From the NCBI GenBank assembly GCA_020723285.1, contig DYJE01000016.1, positions 1 through 64,000 on the forward strand: a stretch of 64,000 nucleotides of DNA. Direction: 5' to 3'. Shown piece after piece: positions 56,778 through 64,000 of the stretch. Source of the stretch: Desulforapulum autotrophicum (GTDB lineage: Bacteria; Desulfobacterota; Desulfobacteria; Desulfobacterales; Desulfolunaceae). The notes under the pieces are model-generated. The model was not told where the DNA came from. It made no database searches and worked only from the letters and a program-made list of their open reading frames with translations. Both the position numbers and the translations under genes were made by a program. Positions within the stretch are counted from its first letter, which is position 1. Each line of letters begins with the position of its first letter.

Positions 56778-57758
56778 ATGAAAAAGAGACTGTTTTTATT
56801 ATTATCCGCCATGATCGCAAGTGTTTTTATTGCCGGATCAGCCATGGCAGCAACTTCCGTCAGCTGGCTTACACCGGCCGAAGGTTCAACCTATGATGTT
56901 GGCACAATCGTCAATCCTACAGGTACTGCAAGTGGAAGCGGAATAACCGGTGGAACCGGTTTGGACCTGATGCTGGTAATCGATGTATCAGGAAGCATGA
57001 GCGGATCAGGTATTAACTATGCAAAACAAGCCGCGATCGCACTTATCAATGCACTTCCGGACAACACCACCCAGGTGGGTATAGTTCGGTTCAACAGTGT
57101 GGCCGGCACAGTCGCGATGCTTCAGGATCTGACCACCAATAAAGCCTCACTCATTACTGCGGTCAACAGCCTTTCAGCAGGTGGCGGAACTGACATTGGT
57201 AGTGGCATCACATTAGCCACTTCTCATTTATTGGGTGCCAATGCTATCGCTGGCCATAGGAAGATGGAGGTTGTCCTTTCCGATGGTTATTCTTCAGGGA
57301 ATCCCAATGCCGCAGCCCTCGCCGCACGTAATGCAGGCATCACTGTTCATGCCGTTGGTATCCCAGGCCATAACGCAACTCAGATGAGTGGCATTGCCTC
57401 CAATGGTGGCGGTATGTACACCAATGTCAGCAATCTCGCAGATCTTGTTGGAATTTTTCAGGGAACTGCTGGAAACCTGGTCGGCCTTGACCATGTGGAC
57501 ATCGAACTTCCTGACGGAACGATGATATACAACATCGCCACAGACGGCTTGGGTAACTTCATCCTTCCCGACTGGGCCATGGAGCTGGGCGTAAACACCT
57601 TCACAGCCTATGCATACGGCACAGATGGAACCATGGCAACGGCCGTTCTGAACCTCAACGGAACGTCAGCCCCTGTTCCCGAACCCGCGACCCTGTTCCT
57701 TCTGGGTACCGGCCTTGTGGGCCTTACCGGTGCACGGAAAAAAATGAAGAAAAAGTAA
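56778..57758 (+). CDS. Secreted von Willebrand factor A protein with PEP-CTERM sorting signal
   Basis: This 326-residue exported protein has a signal peptide (cleavage likely after AMA at 24), then a VWA domain with metal-site residues D69, S71 and S73 (DVSGSMSGSG) and the later GGTDIGSGI and LSDGYSSG. The end is a PEP-CTERM signal: VPEPATLFLLGTGLVGL, hydrophobic, then basic ARKKMKKK. Such tails are cut by an exosortase, and the proteins usually go to the outer surface or biofilm matrix. VWA domains mediate adhesion. No exosortase is in the window. A terminator follows. Confidence 0.88.
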   Translation: MKKRLFLLLSAMIASVFIAGSAMAATSVSWLTPAEGSTYDVGTIVNPTGTASGSGITGGTGLDLMLVIDVSGSMSGSGINYAKQAAIALINALPDNTTQVGIVRFNSVAGTVAMLQDLTTNKASLITAVNSLSAGGGTDIGSGITLATSHLLGANAIAGHRKMEVVLSDGYSSGNPNAAALAARNAGITVHAVGIPGHNATQMSGIASNGGGMYTNVSNLADLVGIFQGTAGNLVGLDHVDIELPDGTMIYNIATDGLGNFILPDWAMELGVNTFTAYAYGTDGTMATAVLNLNGTSAPVPEPATLFLLGTGLVGLTGARKKMKKK

Positions 57759-57795
57759 TGAACGATTGAGGCAAACCCTCGGTCATTAAAAGAAC

Positions 57796-57829
57796 AAAGG
57801 CAGGTAATTGATGAATTACCTGCCTTTTT
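57796..57829 (+). terminator. Intrinsic terminator after the VWA gene
   Basis: The arms AAAGGCAGGTAATT and AATTACCTGCCTTT (57796-57827) form a perfect stem of about 14 bp with a 4-nt loop, followed by TTTTTC. The TPR gene that follows should have its own start site. Confidence 0.85.
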
Positions 57830-57917
57830 CATTGAATTTCTGAGGTTTTTTTTATAAAGATTTATAACTTTTCTGATTATTCCATCAAAACTTTGGTACA
57901 ACACTGGGGAGCAAACT

Positions 57918-59996
57918 GTGAAAAAAAACCGCCTGAACCTCACTCTGACCGCCGGATGCCGTTTTTTTGTTTTAATCCTTCTTCTCTTATGCTTTGAAAC
58001 CCCAATTTATGCCTTGAGCATCGGCTCAGTCGATTCAGAAGGAAACCTTGTGGACATCGACAAGGATCTTAAAGAACAGTCGGATTTTTATTTCAAGGAC
58101 ATGGAAGCTTATTTCCGAAACGGTGATCTGGCAAGCGTCAGATATATCGGTGAAAAACTTTTGAAGGTCAAACACGATGACGGCAATATCAAAGCGCTCC
58201 TCAGTTTATGTTACGCCGCTGGAAAAGACCTTAAAAAAGCTGACGAATGGCTCGCAGCCGCGTCAAAGGGGAAAAAAGCATCATCCCTTTATCAGTCCGC
58301 CGCACAGGCCATGATCTACAAAGCCAAAGGCATGACACCCGAAGCCCTTTCGGCCTGTAAAAAAGCCCTTTCATCGGATTCAAAAAATTCATATCTGTTC
58401 AACATGCTGGGCAGAATTTATCTGGATATGAATAAAACCGCCGATGCCCTTTCCGCGTTCAACACATCTGTCGCATTGAACAGCAGTTTCATCCCCGGCA
58501 GAATAAACCTGGGGGTCGCCCATTACTTCACGAAAAACTACCCCCAGGCTGTCTTGCATTTTACGGAAGCCGTTCGCTTGAGCCCGTCGTCCTTCAATGC
58601 CCAATACGGCCTTGCCGCCGCCCTTGAAGCAACCGGAAATGAACAGGGAGCACTTCATCATTATCGGGAAAGCCTTAAAATCAATCCGGAAAGCAAAGAC
58701 GCTCTGACCCAGACGGCTCTGATCGAATTGAACCTCATGCTGTATCAAAACGCCCTCAACACCGCAAAAAAAATGGAACTGCTTAAAATCAACGGCGCTC
58801 AACCTTTGATCGCCGAAGCAGCATTGCATCTCGGCGACATCAAAACAGCCACGAAATATATTGGACTCCTTCCGGACTCGGATCTGACCAAAACATACCT
58901 TCAGGGCTACCTTCATTTCATTGAAGGCCGTTATGATCAGGCTAAGAAATCTATGGAACAGGCATTAAAACAGAAACCGAATCTTTTTGGAGCATTTCTC
59001 GCGGTTCAAACTCTTAAATTCTATCAGAATAACCCCCAGAGAATCCCTGTCAACCAGATCACATCCTGGGGCGGTGAAGCCTCCAAGGCTACAGCTTTTG
59101 TCGACGGCTGCATGGCGGCTTCCAAAGGCGACTGGAATTCGGCCTACACCCGATGGAAATACGCCAATGGTCTTTTTGGAGGTTTTACCTTGGACGGCTT
59201 TTCAGCAAACGATTTGAAGCAGTATGTCAAACCCGATGAATTGAAACATCTCGGAATGGGAATCTTTTTCGCGTATCACAATTTTTCAAACCAGTCCCTG
59301 TCGGAATTCGACAAAGCGATCGGGAAGAACAGTGCGTCCTGTTTTGCTCATTATTTTTCCGGTGTGGTCAGCCTCAAAATAGGTAACCGCGATAAAGCAG
59401 AAACCTCTTTTAAAAAAGCATCGGATAAGGCCCCGCGCTTCTTTTCAGCCGTTTACACTCTTGGTGAAATGCAGGCAGCCCAAGGCAGATTTGATCAGGC
59501 GTTGACCTATTACATCAAAGCAGCCGCCATCAAAGACGATTTCGGGATCATCATCAAACAGGGTCTCATTTATGAAAGAAAAAACAAATTCGATGAAGCT
59601 GAAAAAAAATACACCTACGCCATAAAAATGTCTCCTGAAAACTACATCGGGTACAACCAGCTGGCCTGGCTTTATGCGAAGCAGGGAAAAAATCTTTCCA
59701 AAGCCATGGAACTGGCACAGAAAGCAGACAAACTCCTTCCCGGAAACGCAAGCATTCTGGACACCATGGGCTGGATTCTTTACCAGAACAAGGATTACAT
59801 GGGAGCACTTTCACGATTTGAAACCGCAATAAAAGGCGGGGAAAACAACCCCACCATCTTGTATCATTTGGGTGTTGTTTACCATGCCCAAGGCAAGCAT
59901 GCAGATGCAAAAAAATATCTTAAAAAAGCTTTAAGTATTTCGGGTAATTTTGAAGAGGCGGTGCAAGCAAAATCCTTATTGAATAAAATCAAATAA
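57918..59996 (+). CDS. Exported tetratricopeptide-repeat protein
   Basis: The start is GTG 57918 after GGGGAG. The 692-residue product begins with a signal peptide (basic MKKNR, hydrophobic LILLLLCF, cleavage near residue 34). The rest is a series of TPR-type helical repeats, for example SYLFNMLGRIYLDMNKTADALSAFNTSVAL, and later AHYFSGVVSLKIGNRDKAETSF. TPR arrays are protein-binding scaffolds. Being next to a PEP-CTERM protein it could serve exopolysaccharide or surface-protein export, where large TPR proteins are common, but that is inference. It ends at a bidirectional terminator. Confidence 0.75.
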   Translation: MKKNRLNLTLTAGCRFFVLILLLLCFETPIYALSIGSVDSEGNLVDIDKDLKEQSDFYFKDMEAYFRNGDLASVRYIGEKLLKVKHDDGNIKALLSLCYAAGKDLKKADEWLAAASKGKKASSLYQSAAQAMIYKAKGMTPEALSACKKALSSDSKNSYLFNMLGRIYLDMNKTADALSAFNTSVALNSSFIPGRINLGVAHYFTKNYPQAVLHFTEAVRLSPSSFNAQYGLAAALEATGNEQGALHHYRESLKINPESKDALTQTALIELNLMLYQNALNTAKKMELLKINGAQPLIAEAALHLGDIKTATKYIGLLPDSDLTKTYLQGYLHFIEGRYDQAKKSMEQALKQKPNLFGAFLAVQTLKFYQNNPQRIPVNQITSWGGEASKATAFVDGCMAASKGDWNSAYTRWKYANGLFGGFTLDGFSANDLKQYVKPDELKHLGMGIFFAYHNFSNQSLSEFDKAIGKNSASCFAHYFSGVVSLKIGNRDKAETSFKKASDKAPRFFSAVYTLGEMQAAQGRFDQALTYYIKAAAIKDDFGIIIKQGLIYERKNKFDEAEKKYTYAIKMSPENYIGYNQLAWLYAKQGKNLSKAMELAQKADKLLPGNASILDTMGWILYQNKDYMGALSRFETAIKGGENNPTILYHLGVVYHAQGKHADAKKYLKKALSISGNFEEAVQAKSLLNKIK

Positions 59997-60020
59997 GCAT
60001 TCCGTTCAAAGCATATAAAA

Positions 60021-60060
60021 AAAGGGTTTTGAGGCAAGCCTCAAAACCCTATATTTTTTT
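60021..60060. terminator. Bidirectional terminator between TPR gene and tRNA-Leu
   Basis: A 13-bp stem (AGGGTTTTGAGGC 60023-60035 with 60038-60050) has an A-run on the left and a T-run on the right. It can end both the rightward TPR message and the leftward tRNA transcript. Confidence 0.85.
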
Positions 60061-60062
60061 TT

Positions 60063-60149
60063 TGGTACCGAAGCCGGGACTTGAACCCGGATAGCCATAC
60101 GGCCACTAGACCCTGAACCTAGCGTGTCTACCAATTCCACCACTTCGGC
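60063..60149 (-). tRNA. tRNA-Leu (CAG)
   Basis: Read on the minus strand, the 87-nt gene has acceptor GCCGAAG pairing with CTTCGGT, a D-arm typical of leucine tRNAs (TGGTGGAATTGGTAGACACG), an anticodon loop TTCAGGG giving anticodon CAG, a long variable arm and the T-loop GGGTTCAAGTCC. CCA is encoded. Class II shape and anticodon agree on leucine. Confidence 0.95.
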
Positions 60150-60331
60150 AATGGGTGAGTGTATATCAACGATTTGCGTCTTGATCAAGTCATTTATTGA
60201 AAAAAATGTGAAAGGTTTTCATCACGGCCTGCGCCCAGGTCGGAATGATAAAAACGTTGATTTTAAGGCGGAAAGAATTTATATATCCTTTGAAATTTTT
60301 TGTCGGATCATGAATAAGGGTTTGGAAATAT

Positions 60332-61270
60332 ATGAAATTAATTGAGGATCTTCGTCTCATCCAAGAACCGTTCGAGAATGCGGTCATCACCATCGGAAAC
60401 TTCGATGGGGTCCACCATGGACACCGGGTCCTTATAAATAGTACCATCGAGAAAGCGAAAGCCATCGGCGGAACCTCCGTTGCCATCACCTTTGAGCCCC
60501 ACCCCATCAAGGTCCTTGTGAACGGTTCGCCTCCCCCGCTCATCACCATCTATGAACAAAAAATTGAGCTGATGGAACAGACCGGCATCGATGTTCTTGT
60601 GGTCATTCCGTTCACACCGGACTTCGCCAGCATGGACGCCCGTCAGTTCATTGAAGAGCTTCTTGTGAAACAACTGGGCATGCGGGCCATCGTGGTGGGC
60701 AACGACTACTCGTTCGGCAAGGACAGGGAGGGGAATATCGACCTTCTCCGGTCGTACTCGGCCACACTTGGATTTGACATCATCATCCCTGACTGGGTCA
60801 ACGACCCGGACAGCGATGAACGGATAAGCAGCACACTCATCAGGGACACCATCCGAAAAGGTGATGTGGGCAAAGTCCGTCATTTCCTCGGGCGTTATTA
60901 TCAGGTCCGGGGAAAAGTCGTTTCCGGCCGGAACCGGGGCGGAAAACTTCTGGGATTTCCCACAGCCAACCTCACGTTAAAAGACGAACTCTGCCCGGAA
61001 ACGGGAGTTTACGCCGTGACTGTGGAATGCAGTCACGGTCATTTCAACGGTGTTGCCAACATCGGCTACAGCCCCACTTTCGACGACCATCTTTTCACGG
61101 TTGAAGTCCATATCCTCGATTTCAATCATGATCTCTACGATCAGGAAATCAGGGTCAACATGATCGAAAAACTCCGGGATGAAAAAAAATTCAACGGCAT
61201 CGCGGAACTGTCCGATCAGATCCGTAAAGATATCGAAAAAGCCAGGACGATCCTGGATAATCTTGAATGA
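60332..61270 (+). CDS. ribF: Bifunctional riboflavin kinase/FAD synthetase
   Basis: This 312-residue enzyme turns riboflavin into FMN and FAD. The N-terminal nucleotidyltransferase has TIGNFDGVHHGH and ISSTLIRDTIRKGDV; the C-terminal flavokinase has GKVVSGRNRGGKLLGFPTANL, GVANIGYSPTF and EVHILDF. Both domains are complete and the length is standard. It is followed by def and fmt in the same direction, a housekeeping group. Confidence 0.95.
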   Translation: MKLIEDLRLIQEPFENAVITIGNFDGVHHGHRVLINSTIEKAKAIGGTSVAITFEPHPIKVLVNGSPPPLITIYEQKIELMEQTGIDVLVVIPFTPDFASMDARQFIEELLVKQLGMRAIVVGNDYSFGKDREGNIDLLRSYSATLGFDIIIPDWVNDPDSDERISSTLIRDTIRKGDVGKVRHFLGRYYQVRGKVVSGRNRGGKLLGFPTANLTLKDELCPETGVYAVTVECSHGHFNGVANIGYSPTFDDHLFTVEVHILDFNHDLYDQEIRVNMIEKLRDEKKFNGIAELSDQIRKDIEKARTILDNLE

Positions 61271-61360
61271 TACAAGGGAAACCCTGATCATCGAAACATC
61301 AATCTTCACCCCACGGGCTTTTTCGAACAGCCTGACAGGGTGAGAAAGGTAAAAAACATC

Positions 61361-61879
61361 ATGGCCATTCTCGACATCATAACCTATCCGGATCCCCTGC
61401 TACTCAAACCTTCGGAAACCGTCACCGACGTCAACGACGAAATTCAGACACTGATCGAGGACATGGCCGAAACCATGTTCGACGCCCCCGGTTCCGGACT
61501 CGCTGCCGTTCAGGTGGGTGTGAACAAACGCATCATCGTGGTCAACACCACGGGCAATCTGGAAAACGAGGAAAAATCCTGGTATGCCCTCATCAATCCC
61601 GAGATCGTCGAAAAAGACGGTGTGTATGTCTCCGAGGAGGAAGGCTGCCTGAGCGTCCCTGAATTCAGGGCCACGGTAAAACGCGCCTCCCGTGTGGTGG
61701 TCAAGGCCCTTGACCGGAAAGGGGAGCCGGTCACCATGGAACTGAACGGTTTCCATGCCGTCATTCTCCAGCATGAAATCGATCATTTGAACGGCATTCT
61801 CTTCATCGACCATCTCAGCGTTTTGAAGCGGAACCTTTACAAAACCAAAGTCAAAAAACAAATGAAGAAATCCGCATGA
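61361..61879 (+). CDS. def: Peptide deformylase
   Basis: The start at 61361 (MAILDIITYPDPLLLKPSE) is chosen by the family N-terminus; GAAAGG lies upstream. The 172-residue metalloprotease removes the N-formyl group from new proteins. The three motifs are GSGLAAVQVG (usual GIGLAAPQ, with Ser and Val changes), EGCLSVP with the metal Cys, and the metal-binding HEIDH with general base Glu. Its stop overlaps the fmt start by 4 nt, the classic def-fmt pair. Confidence 0.94.
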   Translation: MAILDIITYPDPLLLKPSETVTDVNDEIQTLIEDMAETMFDAPGSGLAAVQVGVNKRIIVVNTTGNLENEEKSWYALINPEIVEKDGVYVSEEEGCLSVPEFRATVKRASRVVVKALDRKGEPVTMELNGFHAVILQHEIDHLNGILFIDHLSVLKRNLYKTKVKKQMKKSA

Positions 61880-62814
61880 TGAAACCTTCCGTCGTGTTCA
61901 TGGGAACCCCTGATTTCGCCGTCGCTCCTCTTTTGTCCCTGAACAGTGCCGGATACCCCATTCCGCTGGTGATCAGCCAGCCGGACCGTCCCCAGGGGCG
62001 GGGCCGGAAACGGGTTGAGACTCCCGTCAAAAAAGCGGCCTTGGACCTCGGACTTACGGTTGTTCAGCCGGCGAACGTCAACTCGGATGACACAATCTCC
62101 ATGCTTCAGGCACTTAAACCCGATTTCTTTGTGGTGGTGGCTTTCGGCCAGATCCTTGGAGCCAAGCTCCTGGCCGTTCCGGCTTTGGCACCCATCAATA
62201 TCCATGGGTCCATCCTTCCGGCGTATCGGGGAGCTGCGCCCATCCAGCGCGCCATTCTTTGCGGCGAAACACGGACAGGCATCACCACCATGCTCATGGA
62301 CCGGGGTATGGACACGGGTGACATGCTCCTGGTTGAAACCCTTAACATCCTTGAGGAAGACACATCCGAAACCCTCAGTCACCGGCTTTCGGCATTAGGC
62401 GCGGATCTGATCGTGAAAACACTGGAAGACTATGTCGGGGGCCGAATCATTCCAAAAGCCCAGGATCATGAACAGGCCACCTACGCCTCCATGCTGAGCA
62501 AGCAGGAAGGCCGGATGAACTGGAGCGAACCGGCCCGGACACTTGACGCCTTTGTCCGGGGCATGACCCCCTGGCCCGGTGCCTTCACTTTTCTTTCCGA
62601 AAAACGGTTCAGAATCATCAAAGCCATAGCGCTGGACATCGCAAGCCCTGAAGTACCCGGAACCGTTCTTGACAGCAGACCCGGAACCCTGATGGTTCAG
62701 ACCGGGTCCGGTGCGTTGTCAATCCTTGAAATCCAGGGTGAATCCGGAAAAAAACTCCCGGTTTCAGACTTCCTTCGTGGTTTCCCCATCAGCAAAGGGT
62801 CTTTGTTTCAGTGA
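61876..62814 (+). CDS. fmt: Methionyl-tRNA formyltransferase
   Basis: This 312-residue enzyme formylates initiator Met-tRNA using 10-formyl-THF. Conserved are VFMGTPDFAV at the start, SQPDRPQGRGRK, the active-site run NIHGSILPAYRGAAPIQRAI and MDRGMDTGDML with the catalytic Asp; the C-terminal tRNA-binding domain includes GMTPWPGAFT. NIHGS in place of the usual NVHAS is a mild change. It overlaps def by 4 nt and precedes rsmB by 116 nt. Confidence 0.95.
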   Translation: MMKPSVVFMGTPDFAVAPLLSLNSAGYPIPLVISQPDRPQGRGRKRVETPVKKAALDLGLTVVQPANVNSDDTISMLQALKPDFFVVVAFGQILGAKLLAVPALAPINIHGSILPAYRGAAPIQRAILCGETRTGITTMLMDRGMDTGDMLLVETLNILEEDTSETLSHRLSALGADLIVKTLEDYVGGRIIPKAQDHEQATYASMLSKQEGRMNWSEPARTLDAFVRGMTPWPGAFTFLSEKRFRIIKAIALDIASPEVPGTVLDSRPGTLMVQTGSGALSILEIQGESGKKLPVSDFLRGFPISKGSLFQ

Positions 62815-62930
62815 AGAAAACGGTACCTCACTTTGTTCTCGCCATATACATCAAAGTATATTATAGCATAGCCCATTCATCACCCATCATCTGAGAAACA
62901 CACAGGCAACCTTGACAAGGATGGTTATCC

Positions 62931-64000
62931 ATGACGGATATCGCGCGTGAATCGGCTTTAAACCTGCTTCACCAGCTTGACAGAAAACAGCTCACTCTTG
63001 ACACGGTCATGAACGATTTCACAGCCGCAGCTTCAAGGTTGGATAAACGGGACATGGCCCTGGTTCAGGCCCTTGTCTACGGTGTGGTCCGATGGAGACT
63101 TCACCTGGACCATATCATCGCGCATTTTTCAAAAACACCGCTTGAGCAGATCAGCCCGGAGATCCTGAACGTTCTGCGGATGGGTGTTTTCCAGTTGAAA
63201 TTCATGGACAAGATTCCCGAATCCGCAGCGGTGAACACGTCGGTGGAGCTCGCGAAGTACGGCGAGGCCGGAAAAAAGAAAACTCCGGTGTGGGTTGTGA
63301 AATACGTGAACGGCATGCTCAGAAACGTGGCGAGAAATCTTGCGAATGTTCCGTTCCCCGATGAAAACAGCAACAAAACACTGTCCATCGCCGTCAGGCA
63401 TTCGTTTCCCACCTGGCTCGTCCAGCGCTGGCTCAACCGCTTCGGCGATGAGGAAACCCACAGACTTTGCGAAAAACTCAACCGTATCCCTGAAATCACG
63501 GTCAGAACAAATACCTTGAAAACCGACAGAACCTCGCTCGCTCAATCCCTTTCACCGTTTGCAAAGGATGTGAACGACTGTGTTTACGCACCTTTTGGGA
63601 TATCGTTCAACAGGCCGTCTATACCGATCCACCTTCTTGAACCTTTTCGGGAAGGATGGTTCCAGGTTCAGGACGAAGGTGCCCAGCTTGTTTCCGAAAT
63701 CCTTGACCCGCAGCCCTCTGAACGGATTCTCGACGCCTGCGCCGGCCTGGGCGGAAAAACAGGCCATCTGGCCCAGCTGATGACAAACCGGGGTGAAATC
63801 ATCGCCGTCGATCACGACGAAAAAAAACTCCGGGCCCTTGATCTCGACATGCGGCGTCTGGGTGTGACCATTGTAAAAACTGCGATTGTCAATCTTGATG
63901 AATCCTTAGCCACCGAAAGCCTGGGATTGTTCGACAGAGTTCTGGTGGACGCCCCCTGCTCCGGCATGGGCGTTCTCAGACGAAACCCCGACGGCAAGTG
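62931..64000 (+). CDS. rsmB: 16S rRNA (cytosine-967-C5)-methyltransferase, 3' end outside window
   Basis: An open frame of 356 codons from ATG 62931 runs to the window edge with no stop. The N-terminal ~150 residues match the NusB-like RNA-binding domain (ARESALNLLHQLDR, ALVQALVYGVVRWR, LRMGVFQLKFMDKIPESAAVNTSVELAK). The methyltransferase domain then begins (FQVQDEGAQLVSEIL, ILDACAGLGGKTGHLAQL, IAVDHDEKKL, LVDAPCSGMGVLRRNPD with the first catalytic-region Cys). The second Cys motif lies beyond the window. It fits the def-fmt-rsmB order found in many bacteria. Confidence 0.93.
   Translation, partial: MTDIARESALNLLHQLDRKQLTLDTVMNDFTAAASRLDKRDMALVQALVYGVVRWRLHLDHIIAHFSKTPLEQISPEILNVLRMGVFQLKFMDKIPESAAVNTSVELAKYGEAGKKKTPVWVVKYVNGMLRNVARNLANVPFPDENSNKTLSIAVRHSFPTWLVQRWLNRFGDEETHRLCEKLNRIPEITVRTNTLKTDRTSLAQSLSPFAKDVNDCVYAPFGISFNRPSIPIHLLEPFREGWFQVQDEGAQLVSEILDPQPSERILDACAGLGGKTGHLAQLMTNRGEIIAVDHDEKKLRALDLDMRRLGVTIVKTAIVNLDESLATESLGLFDRVLVDAPCSGMGVLRRNPDGK

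Noticed and set aside
60063-60149. tRNA-Leu as an attachment site for an integrated element
   Set aside because: There is no integrase nearby and no repeat of the tRNA 3' end that I could see in the window.

Overview
The window reads as chromosome of a strictly anaerobic, probably sulfate-reducing member of the Desulfobacterota (former Deltaproteobacteria). The basis is a bacterial-type CO dehydrogenase/acetyl-CoA synthase operon with formate-tetrahydrofolate ligase beside it (the Wood-Ljungdahl pathway, run in reverse by complete-oxidising sulfate reducers), a chorismate/Phe/Tyr operon led by a fused chorismate mutase-prephenate dehydratase, a PEP-CTERM exported protein, and a sigma-54 activator paired with a very large hybrid histidine kinase. 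The genus is not determined. No rRNA, integrase or intact insertion sequence is visible.

Layout. 0-2.5 kb: a small unknown gene, a long palindrome, a decayed REP-associated (Y1, RAYT) transposase and a lipoprotein hydrolase. 2.8-9.3 kb: NtrC-type regulator overlapping a hybrid kinase whose membrane sensor is internally duplicated, then a CoA-type Nudix hydrolase. 9.3-10.4 kb: a Tgl-type transglutaminase with a leader like those of contractile-injection-system cargo. 10.5-23.7 kb: carbon-metabolism block, with fhs on the minus strand and, divergent from it, acsD-acsA-acsB-acsC-acsE, three poorly known genes and a cooC-type ATPase. 24.2-41.7 kb: WYL regulator, a tiny membrane ORF, and a type I-E CRISPR-Cas locus (cas3-cse1-cse2-cas6e-cas7e-cas5e, three non-cas genes, cas1-cas2) followed by an array of 94 repeats and 93 spacers by my count. 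42.4-50.5 kb: a three-part radical SAM/ArsM-like methyltransferase/DUF5714 protein, a GNAT, an M20 peptidase, an actin-like ATPase and a membrane-anchored amidase. 50.5-56.2 kb (minus): pheA-aroE-aroA-aroK-aroC-tyrA. 56.8-64 kb: VWA/PEP-CTERM protein, TPR protein, tRNA-Leu(CAG), ribF, def, fmt and a partial rsmB.

How the parts work together. Fhs and the Acs proteins form the C1 branch between formate/methyl-THF and acetyl-CoA. AcsE moves the methyl group between THF and the AcsC/AcsD corrinoid protein, AcsA handles CO/CO2, AcsB makes or cleaves acetyl-CoA, and the CooC-like ATPase probably inserts nickel. The cas locus looks intact for interference and adaptation. The most unusual points are the gene cassette between cas5e and cas1 (Bro-N protein, truncated DUF1016 nuclease, and a coiled-coil/zinc-ribbon protein overlapping cas1 by 4 nt), the coincidence of an aberrant 37-nt spacer with a repeat whose last base is changed, the possible transglutaminase effector, and the radical SAM-methyltransferase fusion. 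REP-like palindromes recur around the window, one of them possibly ending the CRISPR array.
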